From: DATKJY01 sp964540105
Lineage (GTDB): Bacteria > Zixibacteria > MSB-5A5 > GN15 > FEB-12
Length of the DNA stretch: 64,000 bases
Reading direction: 5' to 3'
Assembly: GCA_964540105.1 (NCBI GenBank)
Contig: CAZILL010000001.1
Coordinates: forward strand, 1,301,762-1,365,761
This document shows, in pieces, positions 1-7,677 of the stretch. Both the position numbers and the translations under genes were made by a program. Positions within the stretch are counted from its first letter, which is position 1. Every line of letters begins with the position of its first letter. The notes under the pieces were generated by a model. That model was not told the DNA's origin. It worked only from the letters and a program-made list of their open reading frames with translations, and ran no database searches.

Positions 1-750
1 GCCTGACTTGACATCTACGACCATGGGGAAGTATGGTTGAACAAAGTCCAATTTACCGGTCGTGACGCACTGTCGGCGATAGGGTTCAACCCGTACATCT
101 CCTCCCACCATTTTTCCTATAAGACGCGAATACGCCCCAGCGCAATTGACGATCAAAGGACAGCTGATATCGCCCCGGCTTGTCTTCACCGTCTTTACCG
201 CCGCCCCGTTCAGGCCGATTCCTACCAATTCTGTTCCGAGCTCAAAGTCAACGCCCATTCCCCGATTTGCTCGTTCATAACCGGAGAGGAATTCGCTCGG
301 GTCCCCCAGACCGTCGTCATGGCAGAAGGTAGCCAACTGGACATCGTCGGTGCGCACATGCGGAGCGTATTGGGCAATCTCATCGGACCGCAGGAGTTGG
401 ACATCCAACCCAAGTGAACGCTGGAGTTCGCAGTTCTTTCTGTATTCGAGAACATCGTCCTCGTCGGTCAACAGGAACAAATATCCAACTTGATCAAATA
501 GAGCCTCCTGGTCCGTCTCGTCTTTGAAAGTTCGGAAGCACTGTTCCGAGAGCATCGACATCTCGATGTTCACCCTGGTACTGAATTGGGCTCGAATTCC
601 CCCGGCTGCCTTGGATGTCGATCCGGAACCGAGAAGCGGTTCCTTTTCAAGGACGATAATCTGCCCGAACTTCCTACGGGCAAGGTAAAAGGCAACAGCC
701 ATGCCGATTATTCCCCCCCCAATGATCACAATGTCGGCTCTGCTTCGCAC
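1..750 (-). CDS. FAD-dependent oxidoreductase (DAO/DadA-like), truncated by the window edge
   Basis: This open frame begins at a GTG at 750 and runs off the left edge, so only about 250 N-terminal residues are visible. It starts with a Rossmann dinucleotide-binding motif (VIIGGGIIGMAVAFYLA, residues 6-22), followed by an acidic end of the second strand (VLEKE) and the GSGSTSKAAGGIR segment typical of the DAO superfamily (D-amino-acid, sarcosine and glycine oxidases), which oxidise amine substrates with FAD. The start is supported by a GAAGGA ribosome site about 7 bases upstream and by a good promoter at 798-825. It is divergent from the M50/PqqD membrane protein. The substrate cannot be told from this fragment. 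Confidence 0.85.
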   Translation of the reverse strand, partial: MRSRADIVIIGGGIIGMAVAFYLARRKFGQIIVLEKEPLLGSGSTSKAAGGIRAQFSTRVNIEMSMLSEQCFRTFKDETDQEALFDQVGYLFLLTDEDDVLEYRKNCELQRSLGLDVQLLRSDEIAQYAPHVRTDDVQLATFCHDDGLGDPSEFLSGYERANRGMGVDFELGTELVGIGLNGAAVKTVKTSRGDISCPLIVNCAGAYSRLIGKMVGGDVRVEPYRRQCVTTGKLDFVQPYFPMVVDVKSG

Positions 751-797
751 TTTCGGTCCTTCAGTAGACGGCTCTCAGGCACGTGAACTTTTTCACC

Positions 798-825
798 ATT
801 TTACAAAAAAGCACGCCGAAGTCAA
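798..825 (-). promoter_or_regulatory. Sigma70-type promoter of the FAD oxidoreductase
   Basis: Read on the minus strand, TTGACT (825-820) is followed after 16 bases by TAAAAT (803-798). The predicted transcript starts near 791, about 40 bases before the GTG start codon at 750. Confidence 0.6.
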
Positions 826-915
826 GCGCTTTCCAACCGCTGTTGTCTACAATGTCTGTGCTCATGCCGCTTTCTGAACCTTGCTCTCTTCATCTCCTGA
901 CGGTAGATTCTCTCC

Positions 916-3225
916 ATGGCCGCCTTCGCACAACTCCGTTCCGATCTGATCATTGTTCGAAGCCTGGTTGACAATGCCCCTCTTTACACGGTCAAGGACG
1001 CTATCACAGGGGGATACTTTCGGTTGCGCGAACCCGAGTACTGGCTGATTCAGCAACTGGATGGACATCAAACTCCAGAACAGATAGCCCTGGCTTTTGC
1101 AGCGAAGTTCGGTCTGGCCATCACAAGCGAGGAGGTCAGCCAGTTCACGAACCAACTCGAAAGACTCTTCTTTCTTGAAGGTGGTCGCAGTGAGCAGGAA
1201 TTGGCACGCCGTGCAAGAAGGATGGGTGGTCGGCGATCTGTCCTGAACCGCGTCTTGTACATCAAGGTCACCTCGTTCGCGCCGGGTCGGCTTCTAGAAC
1301 GCTTGTACCGACTCTATCATCCATTTCACAAGAGGACCTGGTTCTTTTTCGGATATGTCATTCTTGCCACCGGCTTGGGGTTGCTGATCGCTAATGCGGA
1401 GCAGTTCGCCGTGAATCTGACCGAACTGTTCTCGCTCTCCTCGATCCTCATGCTCCTCGTGGCTCTCTTCATGGTTGTCGGGCTGCATGAGTTCGCGCAT
1501 GCAGTGATTTGTCGCCATTACGGTGGAGAAGTCAGGGAGATGGGCTTTATGCTCATGTTCTTCCAGCCCTGCTTCTTTTGCGATGTCTCAGATGCCTGGC
1601 TTTTTCCCCGAAAACTGCAGCGATTAACAGTGACTCTGGCCGGTCCTTTCTTTCAACTCTTGCTTCTGGCTGCCAGTGTTATCCTGTGGCGTGTGACGAT
1701 GCCAGGATCGACGATAAGCAACCTGGCACACATGACAGCCATCGTCAGCCTGATCACGTTTCTTTTCAACTTCAATCCGCTCATCAAGCTCGATGGCTAC
1801 TATCTTCTCTCGGATCTGCTTGATATCCCCAACCTACGTCAGAAGAGTTTCGCCTATGTCGGTAACTTTATGAAATGCTACTTGCTCGGCTGGCCCATTG
1901 ATCCGATCTATCCAGAACGTCGCCAACGAACCGTCTTTTTTGTCTATGCCATCCTGGCTTCGCTGTATTCCGGTTTTCTCATCATCTATTTTGCTGTCAT
2001 ACTCGCTCATTACGTTGTCGCGAAGTTCGGGGGGACGGGATTGCTCTTGTTGTTTGCCGTCGCAACGTTTATACTCCGTCAGGCAATGACCGATCTCGTG
2101 AGCGGGACGGTTCAGCATATCAGATTTATGAAAAGCCTTACACACAAACCGATCCGATTAACTCTGTACTTGGTTCTGTTCGCAGCGGCGCTTGTGTTGG
2201 CTTTTGGCGTGCCACTCCCGCACCGTGTCTCGGGGGAAATAACTACCCAGCCAGTCGCCACTTTTGCCCTTGTACTCAACCAGTCCGGCATGCTCGAAAG
2301 TTCTCTGCGCACTGGTGGGGAGATTCCCGACAAGAAATCCAGTTTCATGCAGATGACTTCAACAGAAATGGCCGTGCTCGACGTAATTCCTCTGGTGAAA
2401 GATGGTCAAACCGCTCGGGCAGGCGATACGGTAGCTGCCGTGACCTCAAATCAAATCTCCCAGGAGATCGCCTCCGGCAAGGCTGAGCTTCAACGTCTGG
2501 CGGGGACCCTGACCCTCCTGAAGACCCCGCGCAAGCGTGAAGAGATAGCGGAAGCCAACGCTCAGGTAGAGGCGGCGAAGACGACCTACGATCAAGCCGT
2601 TCGCGATTTCAATCGCACCGAGGAATTGGTGGCGAGGAACCTTTTGGCCAGTGACAGGCTCGAGGCGGCTCGCGCCACGATGGAAGTATCCAAAGCGCAG
2701 CTCAACAACCGACGATTCGCACTCGATCTCCTGAAGTCACCGCCTCGCCCGGAAGAGGAGGCTGTTCTCCTTCGCGAGATCGACAAACAAAACGCGCATC
2801 TCGATTTTCTGGAGCAGCAGTCTCGCGCTCAAAAGGTCATCGCACCGATTGGCGGGATTATCGCGGCCACACGTCGCGCTGATACCATCATGACAATCAC
2901 CGACTTGACCATTATCGAGATTCAAGTGCCTGTTTCCGACTTCGACATTAACCTCGTCAAGCACGGCCAGAACGTGAGCGTGAAAGTGCGTTCTTACCCC
3001 GACCGGGTCTTTGCGGGACAGGTTGTACGTGTGCCCCGTTCGGCAGCGACGAATGTCGAGGGGATTCGTTTCCCTGTCGCAGTTGTGATTGACAATGGCG
3101 ACGCTTCACTTTCACAGGGCATGACGGGCTATGCGAAAATCGAGGTGGGGAAGAGGTCACTCGCGAATCTCGTCTTGCGAAAGCTCCTTTCCACTCTTCG
3201 AGTGGAGTTCTGGTCCTGGTGGTAA
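916..3225 (+). CDS. Membrane M50 peptidase with N-terminal PqqD-like and C-terminal HlyD-like domains
   Basis: A 769-residue polytopic protein. Residues 20-90 look like a PqqD-type winged-helix domain, the fold that binds leader peptides of ribosomally made modified peptides. Residues 140-420 form a multi-pass M50 (site-2-protease-like) core with the zinc motif HEFAH at 191-195 and the third-ligand region NPLIKLDG at 287-294. Residues 435-760 resemble an HlyD/RND membrane-fusion arm with a long coiled coil (about 505-640) and a final RVEFWSWW tail that looks like the normal end of the family. Related YydH/SagX-like proteins are tied to processing or export of small peptides. A 25-codon gene 259 bases downstream (3484-3561) is the obvious substrate candidate. 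No clear ribosome site precedes the ATG at 916, so the start is less certain than the family. Protease and export roles are inferred from the domains. Confidence 0.85.
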   Translation: MAAFAQLRSDLIIVRSLVDNAPLYTVKDAITGGYFRLREPEYWLIQQLDGHQTPEQIALAFAAKFGLAITSEEVSQFTNQLERLFFLEGGRSEQELARRARRMGGRRSVLNRVLYIKVTSFAPGRLLERLYRLYHPFHKRTWFFFGYVILATGLGLLIANAEQFAVNLTELFSLSSILMLLVALFMVVGLHEFAHAVICRHYGGEVREMGFMLMFFQPCFFCDVSDAWLFPRKLQRLTVTLAGPFFQLLLLAASVILWRVTMPGSTISNLAHMTAIVSLITFLFNFNPLIKLDGYYLLSDLLDIPNLRQKSFAYVGNFMKCYLLGWPIDPIYPERRQRTVFFVYAILASLYSGFLIIYFAVILAHYVVAKFGGTGLLLLFAVATFILRQAMTDLVSGTVQHIRFMKSLTHKPIRLTLYLVLFAAALVLAFGVPLPHRVSGEITTQPVATFALVLNQSGMLESSLRTGGEIPDKKSSFMQMTSTEMAVLDVIPLVKDGQTARAGDTVAAVTSNQISQEIASGKAELQRLAGTLTLLKTPRKREEIAEANAQVEAAKTTYDQAVRDFNRTEELVARNLLASDRLEAARATMEVSKAQLNNRRFALDLLKSPPRPEEEAVLLREIDKQNAHLDFLEQQSRAQKVIAPIGGIIAATRRADTIMTITDLTIIEIQVPVSDFDINLVKHGQNVSVKVRSYPDRVFAGQVVRVPRSAATNVEGIRFPVAVVIDNGDASLSQGMTGYAKIEVGKRSLANLVLRKLLSTLRVEFWSWW

Positions 3226-3366
3226 GCGATGCTTCACTGAGTCTTGCGTGGTCGGGGTGCATGCGCTCCACATTCTCGTTGCTCAGAGAAGGGAAATATT
3301 TTCCGATTGGTGTGCGATCCCGTTTTCGCACTCGCCTGAAACAAGATGAGTGAAATCTATTTTCTC

Positions 3367-3394
3367 TTGACAGAATGCGAGCTGAGCGTATATT
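3367..3394 (+). promoter_or_regulatory. Strong sigma70-type promoter of the small peptide gene
   Basis: A perfect TTGACA (3367-3372) is followed after 16 bases by TATATT (3389-3394). It lies after the stop of the M50 gene and 90 bases before the peptide start, so the peptide has its own promoter. Confidence 0.75.
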
Positions 3395-3430
3395 AAACCT
3401 GAAGAGCGACATTTGACGTTTTGGAATAAA

Positions 3431-3451
3431 CTCCTCGCATGACGTGAGGAG
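3431..3451 (+). promoter_or_regulatory. Hairpin in the peptide-gene leader
   Basis: CTCCTCGC (3431-3438) pairs with GTGAGGAG (3444-3451) around a 5-base loop, with one G-U pair. The same 5' arm (CTCCT) is complementary to AGGAG in the ribosome site at 3471-3475. Two mutually exclusive pairings are therefore possible, and the local hairpin is the longer one. A regulatory role is speculative. Confidence 0.4.
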
Positions 3452-3483
3452 CTCGCATTAACGCACACGAAGGAGGTGAGTGG

Positions 3484-3561
3484 ATGACCAATTACAAGCT
3501 GACCGTCGAGGTTCTCGAGACTCGCGTTGCTCCCATTGGCATTAGCTTGGGCGGCCAGTAG
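3484..3561 (+). CDS. Putative small peptide (25 aa), candidate substrate of the M50/PqqD protein
   Basis: Twenty-five codons, starting MTNYKLTVEVLETRVAP and ending GISLGGQ. The ribosome site AAGGAGGTGA (3470-3479) is almost a perfect anti-16S match and sits 7 bases from the ATG. With the consensus promoter at 3367-3394 and the hairpin terminator at 3593-3619, the gene forms a compact, strongly expressed cistron. There is no signal peptide. The N-terminal part is charged and beta-prone like a leader, and the C-terminal part is short, Gly-rich and small-residue-rich like a core. The upstream neighbour carries a PqqD-like peptide-binding domain and an M50 protease core, so a processed or exported peptide is the simplest reading. 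I do not recognise the peptide family. It is too short for most gene callers. Confidence 0.65.
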   Translation: MTNYKLTVEVLETRVAPIGISLGGQ

Positions 3562-3592
3562 TCCTCGTCGGATTGCTAGCTTCGAGTTCTAC

Positions 3593-3619
3593 AAAGGGCA
3601 GGTGTACAGCCTGCCCTTT
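3593..3619 (+). terminator. Terminator after the small peptide gene
   Basis: AAAGGGCAGG (3593-3602) and CCTGCCCTTT (3610-3619) form a perfect 10-bp stem with a 7-base loop. The stem ends in T residues 32 bases after the peptide stop codon. Confidence 0.75.
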
Positions 3620-3741
3620 CTATGTCGGCACTATCTCTTCACTCTGAATCCTCATCATGTAGCTCACCCGTATTGATTTCGCTTGGACGAATTTCGAAAG
3701 ATCAACCGACGTTCACGTCGTCTGGCGTCGTAAATTCCCGC

Positions 3742-3771
3742 TTGACTTGCAATCCAATAGCAAGCTAATTA
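3742..3771 (+). promoter_or_regulatory. Possible promoter of the STAS/RsbW/phosphatase cluster
   Basis: TTGACT (3742-3747) is followed after 18 bases by TAATTA (3766-3771). It lies in the gap between the peptide terminator and the STAS gene. No gene was seen between 3620 and 3906. Confidence 0.45.
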
Positions 3772-3906
3772 AAGACTTAGGCTGGTTTCACCTGTTGCGG
3801 CAGCGGCTGTAATCATGCCCAGATCAGCGGCTCTGCTTTCTGGACGGGTGACCAGGCGTACAAGGTACGCATGAGAAAACGTTGAGATCATGTGGAGATG
3901 TGCCGA

Positions 3907-4245
3907 ATGAAACTAAACGACCGAGTTCAGGAAGGGATCGTGATTCTTGAACCCAAGGGGAAGATCATGGGCGGCCCGGACGCCAGCCTACTGAGTGACA
4001 AACTCTACGAGTACATCAAGCAGAGCAGGAAGAAAGTGGTGATCGATCTGGCTAAAGTGGACTGGATGAACTCCACGGGACTGGGTATCTTGATCTCAGG
4101 CTACACCACCCTTCGCAACAATGAGGGAACCCTCAAGCTCGCCAACGTAACGGAAAAGATACAATCGCTCCTGACCATCACCAAACTGATCACCGTCTTT
4201 GAATCATACGATTCCGTTGACGACGCGGTCAATTCATTCCGATGA
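3907..4245 (+). CDS. STAS-domain anti-sigma factor antagonist (SpoIIAA/RsbV-like)
   Basis: A single STAS domain of about 112 residues. The phospho-site segment is DWMNSTGLG with Ser56, the residue that the cognate kinase phosphorylates in this family. The unphosphorylated form sequesters the anti-sigma kinase, and a PP2C phosphatase resets it. Both partners follow directly (4331-4750 and 4785-7052). Upstream in-frame starts exist at 3892 (GTG) and 3898. I chose 3907 because GGAG at 3894-3897 is correctly spaced from it and homologous proteins begin close to this point. A hairpin at 4283-4310 separates it from the kinase gene. Confidence 0.9.
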   Translation: MKLNDRVQEGIVILEPKGKIMGGPDASLLSDKLYEYIKQSRKKVVIDLAKVDWMNSTGLGILISGYTTLRNNEGTLKLANVTEKIQSLLTITKLITVFESYDSVDDAVNSFR

Positions 4246-4282
4246 TCGATGCGTAAAGAATAAAGGTATTCATCAGAACCCG

Positions 4283-4316
4283 ACAGGTAGGCGTCAGCGC
4301 GTCTGCCTGTTTTCTT
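4283..4316 (+). terminator. Intercistronic hairpin with T-rich tail between antagonist and kinase genes
   Basis: ACAGGTAGGCG (4283-4293) pairs with CGTCTGCCTGT (4300-4310), including two G-U pairs, around a 6-base loop. The following bases are rich in T. It could act as a partial terminator, lowering kinase relative to antagonist. Confidence 0.55.
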
Positions 4317-4330
4317 GAGGTCTTGACAGC

Positions 4331-4750
4331 ATGGACAAACCAATCATAACCGGGGACACCATCATCGTCCCTTCGAATCAAGAGCACCTGGCCGATGTTG
4401 ACCTTTTCATCGAGAGCATCCTTCGTGGCTACGGTGTTGACGAGTCGACCATTGCGGATATCGCCATCTCTGTGTCCGAACTTGTCAACAACGCCATCGT
4501 CCACGGCAATAAGTTGCTGAATGAGAAGGCAGTAACTGTTGGCATCAGTCGGCAGGACGGGACGGTCAGAATCTCCGTCCGTGATCAGGGGACCGGTTTC
4601 AATCCTGACACGATTGCCGATCCGATCGATGAGAACAACCTATTGAAAGAAGTGGGGCGGGGCATCTTTATTGTTCGGCAACTGATGGATGCCGTCGACA
4701 TTACGGCAACGGCGACGGGCACAACCATTATTATCACCAAGTCGATTTAA
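4331..4750 (+). CDS. Anti-sigma factor serine kinase (RsbW/SpoIIAB-like GHKL ATPase)
   Basis: A 139-residue single-domain GHKL kinase. The N box is SELVNNAIVHGN, the G1 box is VRDQGTGFNP and the G2 box is GRGIFIVRQLMD. Proteins of this type bind a sigma factor or another target and phosphorylate the STAS antagonist encoded just upstream. No sigma factor gene lies in the cluster, so the output may be a distant sigma factor or a non-sigma target. The phosphatase gene follows after about 34 bases, so this is the middle of a three-part partner-switching module. Confidence 0.9.
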   Translation: MDKPIITGDTIIVPSNQEHLADVDLFIESILRGYGVDESTIADIAISVSELVNNAIVHGNKLLNEKAVTVGISRQDGTVRISVRDQGTGFNPDTIADPIDENNLLKEVGRGIFIVRQLMDAVDITATATGTTIIITKSI

Positions 4751-4784
4751 CGCAAGCCTCTCATGGGCCGGTAAGTGGTATTCC

Positions 4785-7052
4785 ATGAACCTTGATGTCG
4801 CGAAAACGCTCGCTTTCCTCCTCACCGGTGGCTTCTTAGTCTTTCTGGCTATTACCATCACGCGCGACAATTTTACCAACCGCATAAACCGCGTGACCGG
4901 CGCCATGCTCTTCTTCGCGGGTATCGGACCGGTCTTCTTTGCGCTGGGGTTGATCATCGACCAGAGCGCGACCAGCGCGGTTGGCTTTCACAGTTCTCCG
5001 CTCTTTCAGATCCACACATTGTGGGAACTGTTCTTCCCAACCCTTTTGTTGTTCTCCTGGATTTTTCCCGTCGACCGACTTCGCGAATTCCGCAACGTGC
5101 GCCTGCGGTCGTTGGTGTTTGTTCCGCAGGTCATGCATGTTGCCATCGCCATTTTCTTCACCGACATCAACCACATGCTTGAATCAGTACAGCTCGATCC
5201 GGGACGTGAGGGGTTTCAGACACTCATCCTCAAGCCCTTTTCATATATGTTCACCGGTGTACTCCTTCTGGTCGGGTTCATCCAGTCATACGAGCACTAC
5301 GTCTTCGGTGTAGTCAATCTTGCATACGTGGGTGCGGCCGTGTACTTTCTCGAGTCAGGCGCACGGTATCTGAGTGAACCACGACTGCTGAATCAGACCC
5401 GAGTTGTTCTCTGGGGTACTCGTTTCGGTCTCGGGCTGTACCTGCTCTCCTCGGGCGCCGCAATCTTCTTCTCGACTCTGGTGTCGGCGTCGACGACATC
5501 ACTGCTCCTCCTGCCGGCCCTCATACTTGGCGCTGCCGCCTTCGGCTACGCGATCGTGCGCTTCCAGTTTCTTGACGTGCAGCTTGTCTTCCGCCAATCC
5601 TTCATTTACACCCTTGCCACTGCCGTTCTTGTCGGCGGCTACATCTTCCTCGGCATGCGTTCACAGAAGATTCTGACCCCGTTGTTTGGCGACCGCGCCG
5701 AAATGGTCAGCTACGTCTTTCTGGTGTTTGTCCTTCTGCTCTTCCAGCCGATTTCGAGCTGGCTCGATAATGTCATTCGTTCTATGTTCATCAGAACACG
5801 AACCGACTATCGTACGATTATCGAGCGCTTCTCAAGGCAGGTCATCTCAATCTTTGACCCTCGACAATTGCGCCAGACCATTGAAGAAGAGCTCAAAACC
5901 GCACTTCTTGTTGAGGATGTCTATTTTGTCCTGTACGATGACGCTCTTGGGGAATACACGCTCCTCCCCAATGAGCAATCGGAGAAGGTAGTCATCATCG
6001 AGCGTGACGATCTCATGATGCGCGGTATCAATCTTCTGGATGCACCGACCAACTTCAACCTTCTGGCCGACTACAAGAAGGGATCGGTCCTGGCAGAGAT
6101 GCTTATGGACCGGAGAGTGAAACTGATCTTGCCCATGAAAGACTCCCGCCACCTGCTGGGATTTCTGGCTCTGACCGCCAAAGCTGCCGGCTATCGGTAT
6201 TCTGCGGAGGATTTCAATCTTCTCGGCGTTCTTTCCAATCAGATGGTAACGTCTCTCACCAACGCCCGCTTGTATGTTGACTCTTTGGAACGCCTGCGCC
6301 TGCAGGAAGAGATCAACATGGCGCGCCAGATCCAACTCGATCTTCTGCCTGCCGCGCCTCCGTTACTTGCGACCCTTAGCATCAGCGCCACATCGATTCC
6401 TTCCCGTACCGTCGGCGGAGACTTCTATGACTTTGTTCCGATTGATAACGGTCGTCGACTGGGTATTGTGATCGCCGATGCTTCCGGAAAGGGGATGCCT
6501 GCTGCCCTGATGATGGCGCAGATCCAGGCGATGATCAGGAGCGAGGTGAACAATGGGAATCCGATTCCGACTATGGTTCAGAATATGAATGTTCAGGTTG
6601 TTCAGTCTACATCCGCCGAGAAGTATGTTACTCTGTTCTACGGCGAACTGGACACTGAAACCGGGCAGTTTCATTACGTCAATGCCGGCCACAACTACCC
6701 GATCCTGGTTCGTGCTGACGGTTCGATGGAACTTCTTGAATGCGGCGGACCGGTCATAGGAGCGCTCCAGTGGTCGCAATATGAACAGGCGACTGTCATT
6801 CTGAATTCAAATGACATTCTGTTCTTTTTCACCGACGGACTATCGGAGGCTATGGACACCCAGGAACGCGAATATGGCGAAGCACGGGTGCGTCAGTTCA
6901 TCATTGACCGACGCGCAGATGAGCCGCACGCGCTGGTGAACGCTATTCTTGAGGATGTCCATACGTACGACCCCACTACGCCACCGCAAGATGACACGAC
7001 GATTATTGCGTTGAAGATGAACAGCAGGAATGGAAACGACAATGGACGATAA
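4785..7052 (+). CDS. Membrane SpoIIE-type PP2C phosphatase with GAF-like sensor
   Basis: About 755 residues. The first ~320 are strongly hydrophobic with eight or so predicted membrane segments, resembling the membrane sensor half of some histidine kinases. A GAF-like region follows (about 345-510), then a short coiled linker (LRLQEEINMARQIQLDLLP), then a PP2C/SpoIIE phosphatase domain with metal-binding motifs VGGDFYDF, IADASGKGMPA and FFFTDGLSEA. It would dephosphorylate the STAS protein in response to a membrane or small-molecule signal. The open frame extends upstream to 4689, inside the kinase gene. I prefer the ATG at 4785 because the added residues are low in hydrophobicity and unlike the family. 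The signal is unknown. Confidence 0.85.
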   Translation: MNLDVAKTLAFLLTGGFLVFLAITITRDNFTNRINRVTGAMLFFAGIGPVFFALGLIIDQSATSAVGFHSSPLFQIHTLWELFFPTLLLFSWIFPVDRLREFRNVRLRSLVFVPQVMHVAIAIFFTDINHMLESVQLDPGREGFQTLILKPFSYMFTGVLLLVGFIQSYEHYVFGVVNLAYVGAAVYFLESGARYLSEPRLLNQTRVVLWGTRFGLGLYLLSSGAAIFFSTLVSASTTSLLLLPALILGAAAFGYAIVRFQFLDVQLVFRQSFIYTLATAVLVGGYIFLGMRSQKILTPLFGDRAEMVSYVFLVFVLLLFQPISSWLDNVIRSMFIRTRTDYRTIIERFSRQVISIFDPRQLRQTIEEELKTALLVEDVYFVLYDDALGEYTLLPNEQSEKVVIIERDDLMMRGINLLDAPTNFNLLADYKKGSVLAEMLMDRRVKLILPMKDSRHLLGFLALTAKAAGYRYSAEDFNLLGVLSNQMVTSLTNARLYVDSLERLRLQEEINMARQIQLDLLPAAPPLLATLSISATSIPSRTVGGDFYDFVPIDNGRRLGIVIADASGKGMPAALMMAQIQAMIRSEVNNGNPIPTMVQNMNVQVVQSTSAEKYVTLFYGELDTETGQFHYVNAGHNYPILVRADGSMELLECGGPVIGALQWSQYEQATVILNSNDILFFFTDGLSEAMDTQEREYGEARVRQFIIDRRADEPHALVNAILEDVHTYDPTTPPQDDTTIIALKMNSRNGNDNGR

Positions 7053-7611
7053 TCCGGCCGAATTCGATCCCGCCCTGCTCTTCGCTCGCAAGAACAATCA
7101 CTGCGGATTTCGCTTTTGTCCACTTTGTGGCAGGGAGCTCCAGAAGCGTCAGCTTGATCAGCGGGAACGGGTGATCTGTCCGGATCCTTCGTGCGGATAT
7201 GTCTTCTACCAGAATCCGATTCCCGCGGCAGGCGCGGTCATTGTTCAGAATGATGCCATCCTTCTCGTGCGACGCGCGCATCCACCGAAAGTCGGTTGGT
7301 GGTGCATTCCCGCCGGATTTATGGAATGGGATGAGCATCCTGAGCAGACGGCGGTCCGCGAGATCCGCGAGGAGACCGGATTGGAGATCAGGCTTGACGG
7401 TTTCTTTGAAGTCTATAGCGGTGTCGACGACCCCCGCTCCAACGCGATACTCCTGCTCTATTTCGGAACGCCAATCGGAGGATCACTGAAGGCAGGTGAT
7501 GATGCACTTGAAGTGCGCTACTTCGCATTCGACGATCTTCCCAAAGAGCTTGCCTTTGCGTCTCATCATCAGGCCGTGGCTGATTACTGTCGAAAGTTCC
7601 GATCTGCCTGA
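7030..7611 (+). CDS. NUDIX hydrolase with N-terminal zinc ribbon
   Basis: About 190 residues. The N-terminal part has a CPLCG...CPDPSC zinc ribbon, and the rest is a NUDIX fold with the box GFMEWDEHPEQTAVREI followed by REETGLEI. The layout matches NudC/ADP-ribose pyrophosphatase-like zinc-ribbon NUDIX proteins, which cleave nucleoside diphosphates linked to another moiety. The substrate is not evident. The gene overlaps the end of the phosphatase gene by 23 bases if it starts at 7030, or by 11 bases if it starts at the ATG at 7042, so the two are probably translated together. Confidence 0.88.
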   Translation: METTMDDNPAEFDPALLFARKNNHCGFRFCPLCGRELQKRQLDQRERVICPDPSCGYVFYQNPIPAAGAVIVQNDAILLVRRAHPPKVGWWCIPAGFMEWDEHPEQTAVREIREETGLEIRLDGFFEVYSGVDDPRSNAILLLYFGTPIGGSLKAGDDALEVRYFAFDDLPKELAFASHHQAVADYCRKFRSA

Positions 7612-7677
7612 CAGGCTGGGGAGAAGGAAGCGACTTGACTTCCGTACATTCAATTTGTTCAATTATCCTGACGATGA

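Noticed and set aside
37..786. Plus-strand open frames at the left edge (37-417 and 586-786)
   Set aside because: They are shadows of the minus-strand FAD oxidoreductase, which has a Rossmann motif, a promoter and a ribosome site.
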